A stretch of 64,000 nt of DNA from Streptomyces verrucosisporus (lineage in GTDB: Bacteria; Actinomycetota; Actinomycetes; Streptomycetales; Streptomycetaceae), in NCBI RefSeq assembly GCF_017114865.1, contig NZ_JADEYH010000005.1, positions 167,670-231,669 of the forward strand, in the 5' to 3' direction. Both the position numbers and the translations under genes were made by a program. Below are positions 39,810 to 48,126 of the stretch, one piece after another. Position 1 is the stretch's first letter; each line of letters starts with the position of its first letter. The notes under the pieces were generated by a model. The model was not told the origin of the DNA and ran no database searches. It worked only from the letters and a program-made list of their open reading frames with translations.

Positions 39810-40741
39810 GCGCCGGCCGCCCGCGCCCACAGATCGGCCAGGGACTCCTCCAGGGCGTACCCGGGCCGCCAGCCCAGCGCCCCGGCGGCGGCCGCGACGT
39901 CGGCCTGCTGCCAGGCGACGGCGGCCGAGCGGGCCGAGTCCGCGCCCTTCTCGTCGATCCGGCCGCGGAAACCGGCCGCCGCGGCCAGGCCCTCGGCCAC
40001 GTCCCGCACCGCGCGGGCGGCGCCCGCGGCGATGTTGAGCACCGGCGGCAGCGGCCCGGGGGCGAGGGCCGCGGCGGTCGCGGCGCGGGCGACGTCGCGG
40101 GCGTCGACGAAGTCGCGGTGGGCCGAGAGGTCCCCGACCCGCACCACCCCGTCCGGCCCGGCCCGGCGCAGTTCGGCGGCGAGCCGCCCGGGCAGGGAGG
40201 CGGCCGGCGCGCCGGGGCCCACGGGGTTGAACACCCGCAGCACCACCGCGTCCAGGCCGGAGCCGGTGACGGCCAGGGTGCCCACCAGCTTGGCGGCGCC
40301 GTACAGCCCCACCGGGCGGGTGGGATGGTCCTCCGCCAGCGGGTGGCCGGGGGTTCCCGGCCCGTACTCGGCGGCCGAGCCGAGGTGGACCAGACGGGCT
40401 CCGGGCGCGGCCTCGCGCAGGGCCGCGCAGAGCGCGGCCGGGCCGCGGGCGTTGGCCCCGGTGAGGTGGAGGGCGTCGCCGCCGACGGCTCCCGCGCAGT
40501 TGACCACGGCGTCCGGGCGCGCCTGCCGGATCAGGGAGGCCAGTTCGGCGGGGGTGGCGGTGGCCAGGTCCACCGTCAGGTCCACGGGCGGGTCCGCGTG
40601 CGGGCCGGCCGACGGCTCGGCGGACACACCGGCGCCCGCGGCGCGGCCCGCGCCGAGCACCCGCACGCCCGGCTGGGCGCGCAGGTGCCCGGCGGTGTGC
40701 CCGCCCAGATAGCCGGTGGCCCCCAGGACGAGTACGCGCAT
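39806..40741 (-). CDS. NAD-dependent epimerase/dehydratase (SDR), short form
   Basis: The 311-residue enzyme starts MRVLVLGATGYLGGHTAGHL with the GxxGxxG NAD motif. VVNCAGAVGGDALHLTGANA, LVHLGSAAEYGP and the catalytic VGLYGAAKLVGTLAV (Tyr-x3-Lys) follow, then LRVFNPVGPGAPAASL and HRDFVDARDVARA. It belongs to the extended SDR group that acts on nucleotide sugars (epimerase, dehydratase or reductase). The exact reaction cannot be told. Overlap with the next gene and a 9-base gap from the nucleotidyltransferase place it in the exopolysaccharide operon, where it may supply or modify a UDP- or dTDP-sugar. Confidence 0.87.
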   Translation of the reverse strand: MRVLVLGATGYLGGHTAGHLRAQPGVRVLGAGRAAGAGVSAEPSAGPHADPPVDLTVDLATATPAELASLIRQARPDAVVNCAGAVGGDALHLTGANARGPAALCAALREAAPGARLVHLGSAAEYGPGTPGHPLAEDHPTRPVGLYGAAKLVGTLAVTGSGLDAVVLRVFNPVGPGAPAASLPGRLAAELRRAGPDGVVRVGDLSAHRDFVDARDVARAATAAALAPGPLPPVLNIAAGAARAVRDVAEGLAAAAGFRGRIDEKGADSARSAAVAWQQADVAAAAGALGWRPGYALEESLADLWARAAGA

Positions 40742-40750
40742 GGTCCCCGG

Positions 40751-41464
40751 TCACGCTCCCCTGATCAACTGGCCGCGGCGGGCGGTGAACTCGGCGTTGG
40801 CACGGTCGTAGTCGTCGGGTCTTCCGATGTCGAGCCAGTAGCCGCCGAAGTCGTAGGCGTGCGGCGGGGTGCCGTCCGCCAGCAGGTCGAGCACCACCTC
40901 GTCGAAGCCCAGCGGCAGTCCGGGCGTGTAGCGGGCCAGGGCGGCGCGCGAGACGCCGTACACGCCCATGGAGACGCGGTAGTCCATGGTGGGCTTCTCG
41001 GCGAAGCCGGTGACGCGCCCGGACTCGGTGCTCAGCACGCCGAAGTCGATGGAGACGGTGCGTACATGGGTGGCGATGGTCAGCGGCGCCCCGGAGTCCC
41101 GGTGGCCGCGCAGCACGTCGCCGAAGTCGAGGTCGGTGAGGATGTCGCCGTTCATCGCCAGGAAGTGCTCGGGCAGCCGGTCGAGCATCGTCAGCAGCGG
41201 GCCCATGGTGCCCAGCGGGCTGTCCTCGGTGGTGTAGTCGACGCGCAGGCCCCACTGGGAGCCGTCGCCGACGTAGGCGCGGATGATGTGGCCCAGGTGG
41301 CCGATGGCCAGGGTGCAGCTGGTGAACCCGGCCGAGGCGAGCTGGCGCATCACGATCTCCAGGATCGCGTGCTGGTCGCCGATGGGCACCAGCGGCTTGG
41401 GCAGGGCCGTGGTGTACGGGCGGAGCCGGACTCCCTTGCCTCCGGCCATGATGACTGCGTGCAT
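40751..41464 (-). CDS. Sugar-nucleotide nucleotidyltransferase (RmlA/GMP type)
   Basis: The 237-residue enzyme shows the nucleotidyltransferase signature MAGGKGVRLRPYTTALPKPL near the start. AILEIVMRQLASAGF, FLAMNGDILTDLDFGDVL (metal-binding Asp) and GFAEKPTMDYRVSMGVYGVS follow. It lacks the long C-terminal extension of ADP-glucose or GDP-mannose enzymes. It makes an NDP-sugar from a sugar-1-phosphate and NTP. The ATG 41464 follows GAGAGGACAGCACCG. It lies between two SDR genes, so these three probably form a short pathway to the activated sugar used by the PelF-like transferase. The specific sugar is unknown. Confidence 0.9.
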   Translation of the reverse strand: MHAVIMAGGKGVRLRPYTTALPKPLVPIGDQHAILEIVMRQLASAGFTSCTLAIGHLGHIIRAYVGDGSQWGLRVDYTTEDSPLGTMGPLLTMLDRLPEHFLAMNGDILTDLDFGDVLRGHRDSGAPLTIATHVRTVSIDFGVLSTESGRVTGFAEKPTMDYRVSMGVYGVSRAALARYTPGLPLGFDEVVLDLLADGTPPHAYDFGGYWLDIGRPDDYDRANAEFTARRGQLIRGA

Positions 41465-41621
41465 CGGTGCTGTCCTCTCCGTGGGGACGGGTGGCGGATC
41501 GTGTGTGACGGATCGCGTGCGACGGACGGCGGGACGTGACGGACGGCGGAGCTCACCGGCGGGCCCGGTTGACGGGTGCGGCGGTTTCGCGGCGGGTGCG
41601 GCGGCGGGCGCCGCCGACGGC

Positions 41622-42683
41622 TCAGACGTTGTAGAGGTCGGTCTTGTAGCGGGCGAGGTTGGCCGGGTCGCGGAAGAACTCGATCGTGCGGGCCAGTCCC
41701 TCCTCAAGGCTGTGGGAAGGCGCCCAGCCGGTGGCCGCCCGCAGCCGGCCGGCGTCGCAGACCAGCCGCATCACCTCGGAGTCGGCGGGGCGCACACGCT
41801 TCTCGTCCTGGACGATCTCGACGTCGGCGTCCATGAGCTTGCCGATGAGGGTCACCAGGTCGCCGACGGATGTCTCCCCGCCGGTGCCTGCGTTGAGGGT
41901 GCGTCCGACGACGGCCTCGGCGGGTGCGGTGCCGACGGCCAGGAAGGCGGCGGCGGTGTCCTCGGCGTAGGTGAAGTCGCGGGTGGGGCGCAGGTCGCCC
42001 AGGGTGATGGTGCGTTTCCCGGCGGCGAGCTGGCCGATCACGGTGGGGATGACGGCGCGCATCGACTGGCGCGGCCCGTAGGTGTTGAAGGGCCGCAGGG
42101 TGACCACGGGGGTGCCGAAGCTGGCGTGGTAGCTGTCGGCGAGCCGGTCCCCGCCCGCCTTGGACGCGGCGTACGGGGACTGGGTGTTGATCGGATGGTC
42201 CTCGGTGATCGGCACCGTCCGAGCGGTCCCGTAGGTCTCGCTGGTGGAGGTGTGCACCAGGCGCGGGATCTCCAGGTGGCGCACCGCCTCCAGCACGTTG
42301 AGGGTGCCGGTGACGTTGGTCTCCACATAGCTGTGCGGGGCGCGGTAGGAGTACGGGATCGCGATGAGCGCGGCCAGGTGGTAGACGGTCTCGGCGCCTT
42401 TGACCAGCCCGTTCACCGAGCCGGGGTCGCGGACGTCGCCGAGGACGATCTCCACCTCCTCCAGCACCTCCTTCGGCAGGGTCTCCAGCCAGCCGAAGGA
42501 GGAGAAGGAGTTGTACTGGGCCATCGCGCGCACCCGGTGGCCGGCGGCGACGAGCGCCTCGACCAGGTGCGATCCGATGAATCCCTCCGCGCCGGTGACG
42601 GCGGCCGTCCGGGGGGCGGGGGCCGCTGCGGGCGTGGTTCCGGGCGTGGTTGCCGGTGCGGGGGCGGGTTCGGGCGTGGTCAT
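41622..42683 (-). CDS. NAD-dependent nucleotide-sugar 4,6-dehydratase/epimerase (LegB-like SDR)
   Basis: The 353-residue protein has a Pro/Ala-rich tail of 25 residues, then AAVTGAEGFIGSHLVEALVA. AMAQYNSFSSFGWLETLP is a pattern I associate with LegB-type UDP-GlcNAc 4,6-dehydratases. YHLAALIAIPYSYRAPHSYV, TSTSETYGTARTVPI and the catalytic SPYAASKAGGDRLADSYH follow, with LRPFNTYGPRQSMRAVIP later. The C-terminus SHSLEEGLARTIEFFRD is normal for the family. It lies 157 bases upstream of the nucleotidyltransferase. In pel and galactosaminogalactan systems a UDP-HexNAc C4-epimerase supplies GalNAc; this enzyme or the second SDR could do so here, but that is inference. Confidence 0.9.
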   Translation of the reverse strand: MTTPEPAPAPATTPGTTPAAAPAPRTAAVTGAEGFIGSHLVEALVAAGHRVRAMAQYNSFSSFGWLETLPKEVLEEVEIVLGDVRDPGSVNGLVKGAETVYHLAALIAIPYSYRAPHSYVETNVTGTLNVLEAVRHLEIPRLVHTSTSETYGTARTVPITEDHPINTQSPYAASKAGGDRLADSYHASFGTPVVTLRPFNTYGPRQSMRAVIPTVIGQLAAGKRTITLGDLRPTRDFTYAEDTAAAFLAVGTAPAEAVVGRTLNAGTGGETSVGDLVTLIGKLMDADVEIVQDEKRVRPADSEVMRLVCDAGRLRAATGWAPSHSLEEGLARTIEFFRDPANLARYKTDLYNV

Positions 42684-42761
42684 GGGTGTGCTCCGTTTCC
42701 TTCCGGGCCTGCGGTTGCCTGTGAAGCGGTGGTGCGGGCGGTACGCGGTGGTGCGGGCGGT

Positions 42762-44276
42762 TCAGCGGTGGGTGGTGATCCGGCCGAGCAGTGCCGCGGC
42801 GGTGGCGAACAGGACGAGGGCGGCGGCGGCGCAGACGGCCGTCAGGACGGCGTCCGGTCCGGCGAGGCCGGGGTGGAGCCACAGCGGTGCGGCGGCGCAG
42901 AGCGCGGCGGCGGCCGCCGTCACCGCCGCCGGGGTCCGGGCGGCGCCGAACGCCTGGAGCAGCAGCCCGGTCCACAGCACCGCGCCGAGGGCGAGGACGG
43001 CCGGCAGCCGGGCGGGGCCGGCGGGCGGTCCGCCCGGCCACAGCGCGGCGGTGGCCGGGACGAGGGCGGCCAGGGCGGCGAGGTAGCCGGCCAGGCACAC
43101 CCCCAGGGCCCCTGCCGCCCGCCACCGCAGGCCGGCGGCGGTGGTGCTGCGGGCGAGGGCGGCCAGTGCCAGGGAGCGGCAGCGGTACAGCAGCCACTCG
43201 GCCGCGCCCATGCTGAGGGAGAGGGCGACCACCACGGGCCCGGCCGGCGCGGCGCCCGCGCCGTGCCACAGCGTCCCGCCCAGGGCGGCCAGGGCGGTCA
43301 GCACTCCGCAGCCCAGGCCGAAGAGTCCGTAGGGCGCGGACGCCCGCCGCGCGGGGAGCGCGCCGTCCGCCGCCGCGCCGAGGGCCCCGCTCCCCTCGCG
43401 CACGGCCCGTACGGTCTCGCGCACCGCCGCCGCCACCGCCGCGCAGACGGCGGCGGCAGGCAGGGCGGCCCTCGCCGCCGCCTGCACCGCCGCCGGTACG
43501 GCCTCCGGCGGCGGCAGCGGCAGCACCGCCGCGCCGAGCGCCAGGGGCAGCAGGGCGAACAGCAGCAGCCGTTCCCGGCCCAGGACGAGCAGGACGGTGG
43601 CCGCCGCCAGGTAGACCGCCTGGCCCGCCGCGAAGAGCAGCGCGGCACCGGGGGCCGGCAGCGGCGCCGCGGTCGCCAGGGCCGCCGCCAGGGCGATCGG
43701 CGCGCCCGCCGGTGCACCCGTCCGCAGTACCCGTCCCGCGGCCGCCCGTCCGCCCGCCGCCAGGGCGGCGTACGCGCGGTGGGCGAGTGCCTGGTTCCAG
43801 GCCCAGGCCGCGAGTGCGGAGGCGGCCAGCGCACCCGTGCCGGCCGGGAGGCCGAGCCGGTCCGGCGGCCCGGTGAGGAAGGGGGCGGCCAGCGCGTAGC
43901 CGAGTCCGGGGAGGGTGAACACCAGGCCGCGCAGCAGCGCGGTGCCCGGATCTCCCCGCCACGGGTCGGGGACGGGCGGGGGCTCGGGGAAGGCGCGCGG
44001 GACCCGGGCGAACAGTTCGGCGGCGGCCTCGAAGGTGTCGTGGCGGCCGTAGCGGCGCTGGATCTGCTCGCCGGTCAGGCCCTCGGACTCCAGGTGGGCC
44101 GCGATCTCGTCCGGGTGGACGGCCGCGGCGCACACCTCGGCCATCTCCTCGGCCAGGGCGTCCAGCGGATCGTCCGCCCAGCTCGGCCGCCGTCGGCTCC
44201 GGGCGGCCGGGGCGGTGCGGCCGGGCGCCCCCTCCGGGGGCGGCGCGCCGGGGACGAGTCTGAGCGTCCCGCTCAC
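42762..44276 (-). CDS. Polytopic membrane protein of the exopolysaccharide locus (possible PelG analogue)
   Basis: The 504-residue protein begins with about 95 soluble, charged residues (EEMAEVCAAAVHPDEIAAHL, LTGEQIQRRYGRHDTFEAA). About 12 very Ala/Leu-rich membrane helices follow, with few polar residues. The family is not recognised by motif. The GTG start at 44276 overlaps the PelF-like gene stop by four bases, so the two are coupled as pelF and pelG are. Inference: it is the membrane channel or flippase partner of the glycosyltransferase. Sequence similarity to PelG could not be verified by eye, and a polymer-export or regulatory protein remains possible. Confidence 0.7.
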   Translation of the reverse strand: MSGTLRLVPGAPPPEGAPGRTAPAARSRRRPSWADDPLDALAEEMAEVCAAAVHPDEIAAHLESEGLTGEQIQRRYGRHDTFEAAAELFARVPRAFPEPPPVPDPWRGDPGTALLRGLVFTLPGLGYALAAPFLTGPPDRLGLPAGTGALAASALAAWAWNQALAHRAYAALAAGGRAAAGRVLRTGAPAGAPIALAAALATAAPLPAPGAALLFAAGQAVYLAAATVLLVLGRERLLLFALLPLALGAAVLPLPPPEAVPAAVQAAARAALPAAAVCAAVAAAVRETVRAVREGSGALGAAADGALPARRASAPYGLFGLGCGVLTALAALGGTLWHGAGAAPAGPVVVALSLSMGAAEWLLYRCRSLALAALARSTTAAGLRWRAAGALGVCLAGYLAALAALVPATAALWPGGPPAGPARLPAVLALGAVLWTGLLLQAFGAARTPAAVTAAAAALCAAAPLWLHPGLAGPDAVLTAVCAAAALVLFATAAALLGRITTHR

Positions 44277-45781
44277 CGGGGGCCTCCCGAGGCTCCCGCG
44301 GCCAGCGCCATGGCGGGTGCCCGCACGCCCGAACCCCCACCGGAGAAGGCGAGTTCGCGGTAGATGTCGCGGAAGGCGCTGATGGTCTGCCGGAGGGTGA
44401 ACTGCTCGATCACCCGCAGCCGGGCGCCCTCGCCCATCCGCGCCCGCTCGCCGGGGTCCCTCAGCAGCCGCAGCGCGGCCCGCGCCATGGCCTCCGGGTC
44501 GCGCGGCGGTACGACCAGTCCGCACTCCCCCACCGCCTCGCGCACTCCGCCCACGTCCGTGGAGACGGTGGCGCGTCCGCAGGACATGGCCTCGATCAGG
44601 GTGAAGGGGAAGCCCTCGCTGACGCTGGAGAGCATCACCGCGTTCCCGGCGGCGTAGGCGTCGCGGATGTCCTCCACGCGTCCTTCGAAGGTCACGCCCC
44701 CGGCCGCCCCCAGCTCGGCGGCGAGGGTCTCCATGCTCGCCCGGTACGCCTCCGCGCCGCGCGGGGTGCCGCCGAAGATCCGCAGCCGGGCGGCGGGGAT
44801 TTCCTTCCTGACCAGGGCGAAGGCCCGGATGAGGGTGGCCAGGTCCTTGATGGGGTCGATGCGCCCGGCCCAGCTCAGCGTCGGCTGCTCGGGTTCGGGG
44901 CCGGCGGGCGGGAACGCGGTGGGGTCGACGCCGTTGTAGACGGTGCGTATTCGCTCCGGCGGGGTGCCGCCGTGCTCCTCCCAGCGCCGGTTGTAGCGGT
45001 TGCCGGGGGTGACCAGCGCGGCGCGCCGGTAGCCCTCCTCGGCCAGCAGCCGGTACAGGCCCAGCAGCAGTGCCTTGACCGGCCAGCGGTACGGTTCGGC
45101 GCGGCTGCCCAGATAGCGTTCGCGCAGGTAGACGCCGTGCTCGGTGAGCAGGAACGGTACGCCGTGGCGGTGGTGGGCCACCAGTGCCGGCAGGGTGGCC
45201 AGTCCGCCGCTGACCGCGTGGGCGACCCCGCCGGTGACGGGGGGCGCGGCCAGCGGGCGCAGGGCGTGCTCCAGCAGGTCGACGCCGGTCAGCGCGTCGT
45301 GCAGGGTCGGCCGGGCGGCCGCGGTGGTCAGGTGGGGCCGGTTCCACAAGCGGGCGAGGGCGCGGGCGGCGGCCTCGGTGCGCAGGGCGGGCGAGAGGGC
45401 TCCCCGGGAGGCGTAGCCGGCCATGGTGCGGAGTCCGGCGGGGAACAGCCCCTCGGCCTGCGGGTCGAGGAGGGCGAGGAGGAAGTCCTCCAGTGCGGTG
45501 AGGAAGCGGCGCAGCTCCCGGCCGCGCGGGGCCCGGCCGGGCGGGGGCGGGCCCCACAGCGGCAGGGTGTGCGTCCGCCGTACGTGGGCGGGCGTCCGCC
45601 AGACCGGGCGTTCGCGCCCGGTGCCGGTGACGGCGATGACGTTGAAGTCCACGTCGGGCATGCCGTTGACCAGTTGGTCGCACCACACGCTGACTCCGCC
45701 GTGGCTGTGGGGATAGGTGCCCTCGGTGAGCAGGGTCACCGAGGGGGTGCCGAAGCGCGGTCCGGCCGGCTGCCTGTGCAT
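44273..45781 (-). CDS. PelF-like GT4 family glycosyltransferase (DUF3492)
   Basis: The 502-residue cytosolic transferase starts with the DUF3492 N-terminus VTLLTEGTYPHSHGGVSVWC, characteristic of PelF, which is about 507 residues. Also seen: FLLTEHGVYLRERYLG, RYNRRWEEHGGTPPERIRTV, GRIDPIKDLATLIRAFALV (GT4 donor domain), and FEGRVEDIRDAYAAGNAVML followed by SSVSEGFPFTLIEAMSCGRA with the EX7E-type glutamates. PelF polymerises UDP-GalNAc/GlcNAc in Pseudomonas; Gt4c plays the same role in Aspergillus galactosaminogalactan synthesis. It lies 56 bases after the deacetylase gene. Confidence 0.9.
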   Translation of the reverse strand: MHRQPAGPRFGTPSVTLLTEGTYPHSHGGVSVWCDQLVNGMPDVDFNVIAVTGTGRERPVWRTPAHVRRTHTLPLWGPPPPGRAPRGRELRRFLTALEDFLLALLDPQAEGLFPAGLRTMAGYASRGALSPALRTEAAARALARLWNRPHLTTAAARPTLHDALTGVDLLEHALRPLAAPPVTGGVAHAVSGGLATLPALVAHHRHGVPFLLTEHGVYLRERYLGSRAEPYRWPVKALLLGLYRLLAEEGYRRAALVTPGNRYNRRWEEHGGTPPERIRTVYNGVDPTAFPPAGPEPEQPTLSWAGRIDPIKDLATLIRAFALVRKEIPAARLRIFGGTPRGAEAYRASMETLAAELGAAGGVTFEGRVEDIRDAYAAGNAVMLSSVSEGFPFTLIEAMSCGRATVSTDVGGVREAVGECGLVVPPRDPEAMARAALRLLRDPGERARMGEGARLRVIEQFTLRQTISAFRDIYRELAFSGGGSGVRAPAMALAAGASGGPR

Positions 45782-45837
45782 GGCGGTCGTTGTCTCCAGG
45801 GAGGCGGGGAAACGAGCGGTCCGGTGTCACGGGCGGG

Positions 45838-48126
45838 TCAGCGCACGGCGGTGTCCCCGGGGCCGTAGGGCACGGGTTCGGCGGCTCCGGCGGGCATCTC
45901 GGTCCGTTCGGCGGGCTCCCTGAACCCCTGTGCGTCCGGGGTGAGCAGTCCGCAGACCTCCTCCAGGAGGCCGAGGAGGTCCAGCAGCCTCAGCAGGTCC
46001 GGCAGGCATCGGGGGTCCTGCTCCTGCGGGGCGTCCGGACCGTCGGGGTCCCCGGGGTTCTCCGGCTCCTGCGGGGCGCCGGGCAGGTCGAGGATCGTGC
46101 GCCCGTCGCCGCCGGGCTCGGCCCAGCCGGTGCGCAGGCCCGCGTAGGACTCCCCGAAGGCCGGGGCCGGTCCGTCGGCCCCGGGCCTTTGCACGGTTCC
46201 CTCCGGGGCGGTGAGGGGAACGCGCAGCCCGGCGGGGGCGTCGACGGTCACGGTGGGGCCGGTGCGGTGGGCGGTGACCTCCCCGGCGTCCAGTGCCGCG
46301 CGCCAGGCCGCGCGCTGCCGCATCTCCTGTCCGACGGCCCTCATCGGCAGGTTGACCATCGGGGTGTTCCCGGCGAACAGGTCCGCGTAGTCGTCCAGGA
46401 TCCGGTCCAGGGCGGGGTAGGCGATGCGGTCCTCGGCCAGGTTGGACTGGTGGATGAAGTGCGGTCGCGGGTCGTTGCCCATCACATGGCGCAGGGCGAT
46501 CCGCGCCTCCAGGGGCACGATGTAGGACTCGTAGCCGGTGGACAGGTCCAGCGGGGCGTCCAGGCAGGTGGTGGTGGCCGGCGAGTCCTCGCACAGGCCG
46601 CTGCCGCCGTCGGAGCGCCGGGTGTAGATCCAGTTGTACTCGTCGACCTGCTCGGCGGTGCGCCCGGCGTTGTAGAAGATGTTCATCGGGTACCGGGGCA
46701 CGGTCAGGGCGGGGCCGAGGGGGCGCTGGGCGGCCTCGCGGGAGGCGTCGGAGGCGATCCAGGTGACCCCGGTGGTGGTGAGCGAGGGGGCCAGGTTGGG
46801 GTTGTCCCGCGGCTGCTGCGGCAGGGTGACCAGGCCGGAGTGCTCGCCGGTGACCAGTTCCCGCTCGTCGACGGCCAGGTCGTTGCGGTCGGCCCAGGAG
46901 AGGTTGTTGTCGATCTGGGTGGTGATCAGGGCCTGGCTCTCCCAGCGGGTCTGCCCCTCCTCGTCGGTGGCGCACCGCCACGGCACGACGGTCACGTCCT
47001 GGACGCAGCCCAGGAAGAGGTGGTTGTAGGTGTGGTTGATCCAGCGGTGGGAGGCCTGGTCGGCGAGCATCCGGGCGGCGAGCGGATCGGAGCCGTGCTC
47101 GGAGCGGTGCAGGTCGCTGCCGCCGCCGTTGAAGGCCATGTCCAGGGTGAAGCCGCGGTCGGCCGACCACTGGGCGGCGTACGCGGCGTCCGCCTCGGTC
47201 ATCCGGATCGGGTCGGTCTCCAGCCCGTCGTCGGCCCCGCCGCAGTCCACGTCGCCCGGGGTGCAGTTCAGTTCGGTGTGCCAGCGGTCGTCGGCGGCGA
47301 GCACGTCGTCGACGTGGACGGCGAAGTGGTTGCGGTCCACGCCCAGGTGGACGCCCTGGGTGAGCCAGGCGACGATGCCGCGGGCCAGCAGCCGGTACTG
47401 CTGCTGGTGGCGGTTGTAGACGAAGGTGACGACCAGTTCGCTGCGGCCGTCGTGGGTGTACTCGCCCACCAGCGAGCCGCGTTCCCGGCTGCCCGGGATC
47501 GGGGCGTCGACGTAGGAGGTGAAGGAGGCGCCCTCGGGCGGGTCGGCGAGCGGCACGGCCAGGTAGCCGTAACTCTCGTCCACCTGCGGGTCGTTGTCCT
47601 CGAACGGCACCTCTCCGTCGAGGTAGCCGAACGGCCCGTTCCGGCCGGCGTCCGTGACCTGCGCCGTCTCGCCGTCCAGGGGGCCGGCGTAGCCCGTCTC
47701 CTGCGCCGGGTCCAGGCCCACGGCGGGACCGGCGTAGGTGTAGGCGTCCACCTGCCGGATGCCGAACTCCGCCTCGTACGCGGCGAGTGCGGCCATCTCC
47801 GCCGAGCCGGCGCCGAAGGGGTTCTCGTTGGGCAGCACCACGCCCTGGTACCTGGCGCGCGGGCGGCCGTCCACGGTGTCGCCGAGGAAGTCCCCGTCCA
47901 CGGTCGGCCGGTCGTCGTCGGCGAGGTCGACGGTGGTGTAGGGCGTGCCCGCGTCGCCGAGCGCCGAGGTGATCGCGCCGACGGCGGGTCCGCCGTCGTC
48001 GACGACCAGGACGCGCAGGTCGATGCGGGGCGCGGGTTCCTCCGCGGCGGCCGGCGGCGCCGTCGTGAGCACCATCGGCAGGGCCGCGGCCAGGCAGGCC
48101 GCGGCGGTACGGATCGCATGCCTCAT
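45838..48126 (-). CDS. Secreted Agd3-like polysaccharide deacetylase (CE18-type)
   Basis: The 762-residue precursor has a signal peptide (cleavage near AAA-EE, residue 28). A large region follows with a ThuA/Rossmann-like start (LRVLVVDDGGPAVGAITSAL), then the deacetylase domain. Its metal and catalytic residues appear as HVDD (His271, Asp273, Asp274) and HTYNH (His365, His369), the NodB-like pattern found in Agd3. Also seen are IDNNLSWADRNDL and MNIFYNAGRTAEQVDEYNW. The C-terminus is Pro/Asp-rich and ends in a leucine-rich stretch with two cysteines. Known: Agd3 deacetylates GalNAc in galactosaminogalactan. It is the first gene of the block, 56 bases before the PelF-like gene. Confidence 0.85.
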   Translation of the reverse strand: MRHAIRTAAACLAAALPMVLTTAPPAAAEEPAPRIDLRVLVVDDGGPAVGAITSALGDAGTPYTTVDLADDDRPTVDGDFLGDTVDGRPRARYQGVVLPNENPFGAGSAEMAALAAYEAEFGIRQVDAYTYAGPAVGLDPAQETGYAGPLDGETAQVTDAGRNGPFGYLDGEVPFEDNDPQVDESYGYLAVPLADPPEGASFTSYVDAPIPGSRERGSLVGEYTHDGRSELVVTFVYNRHQQQYRLLARGIVAWLTQGVHLGVDRNHFAVHVDDVLAADDRWHTELNCTPGDVDCGGADDGLETDPIRMTEADAAYAAQWSADRGFTLDMAFNGGGSDLHRSEHGSDPLAARMLADQASHRWINHTYNHLFLGCVQDVTVVPWRCATDEEGQTRWESQALITTQIDNNLSWADRNDLAVDERELVTGEHSGLVTLPQQPRDNPNLAPSLTTTGVTWIASDASREAAQRPLGPALTVPRYPMNIFYNAGRTAEQVDEYNWIYTRRSDGGSGLCEDSPATTTCLDAPLDLSTGYESYIVPLEARIALRHVMGNDPRPHFIHQSNLAEDRIAYPALDRILDDYADLFAGNTPMVNLPMRAVGQEMRQRAAWRAALDAGEVTAHRTGPTVTVDAPAGLRVPLTAPEGTVQRPGADGPAPAFGESYAGLRTGWAEPGGDGRTILDLPGAPQEPENPGDPDGPDAPQEQDPRCLPDLLRLLDLLGLLEEVCGLLTPDAQGFREPAERTEMPAGAAEPVPYGPGDTAVR

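Noticed and set aside
41283..44363. 1026-aa open frame on the plus strand across the exopolysaccharide genes
   Set aside because: It is antisense to three well-supported genes and has low-complexity Gly/Arg composition.
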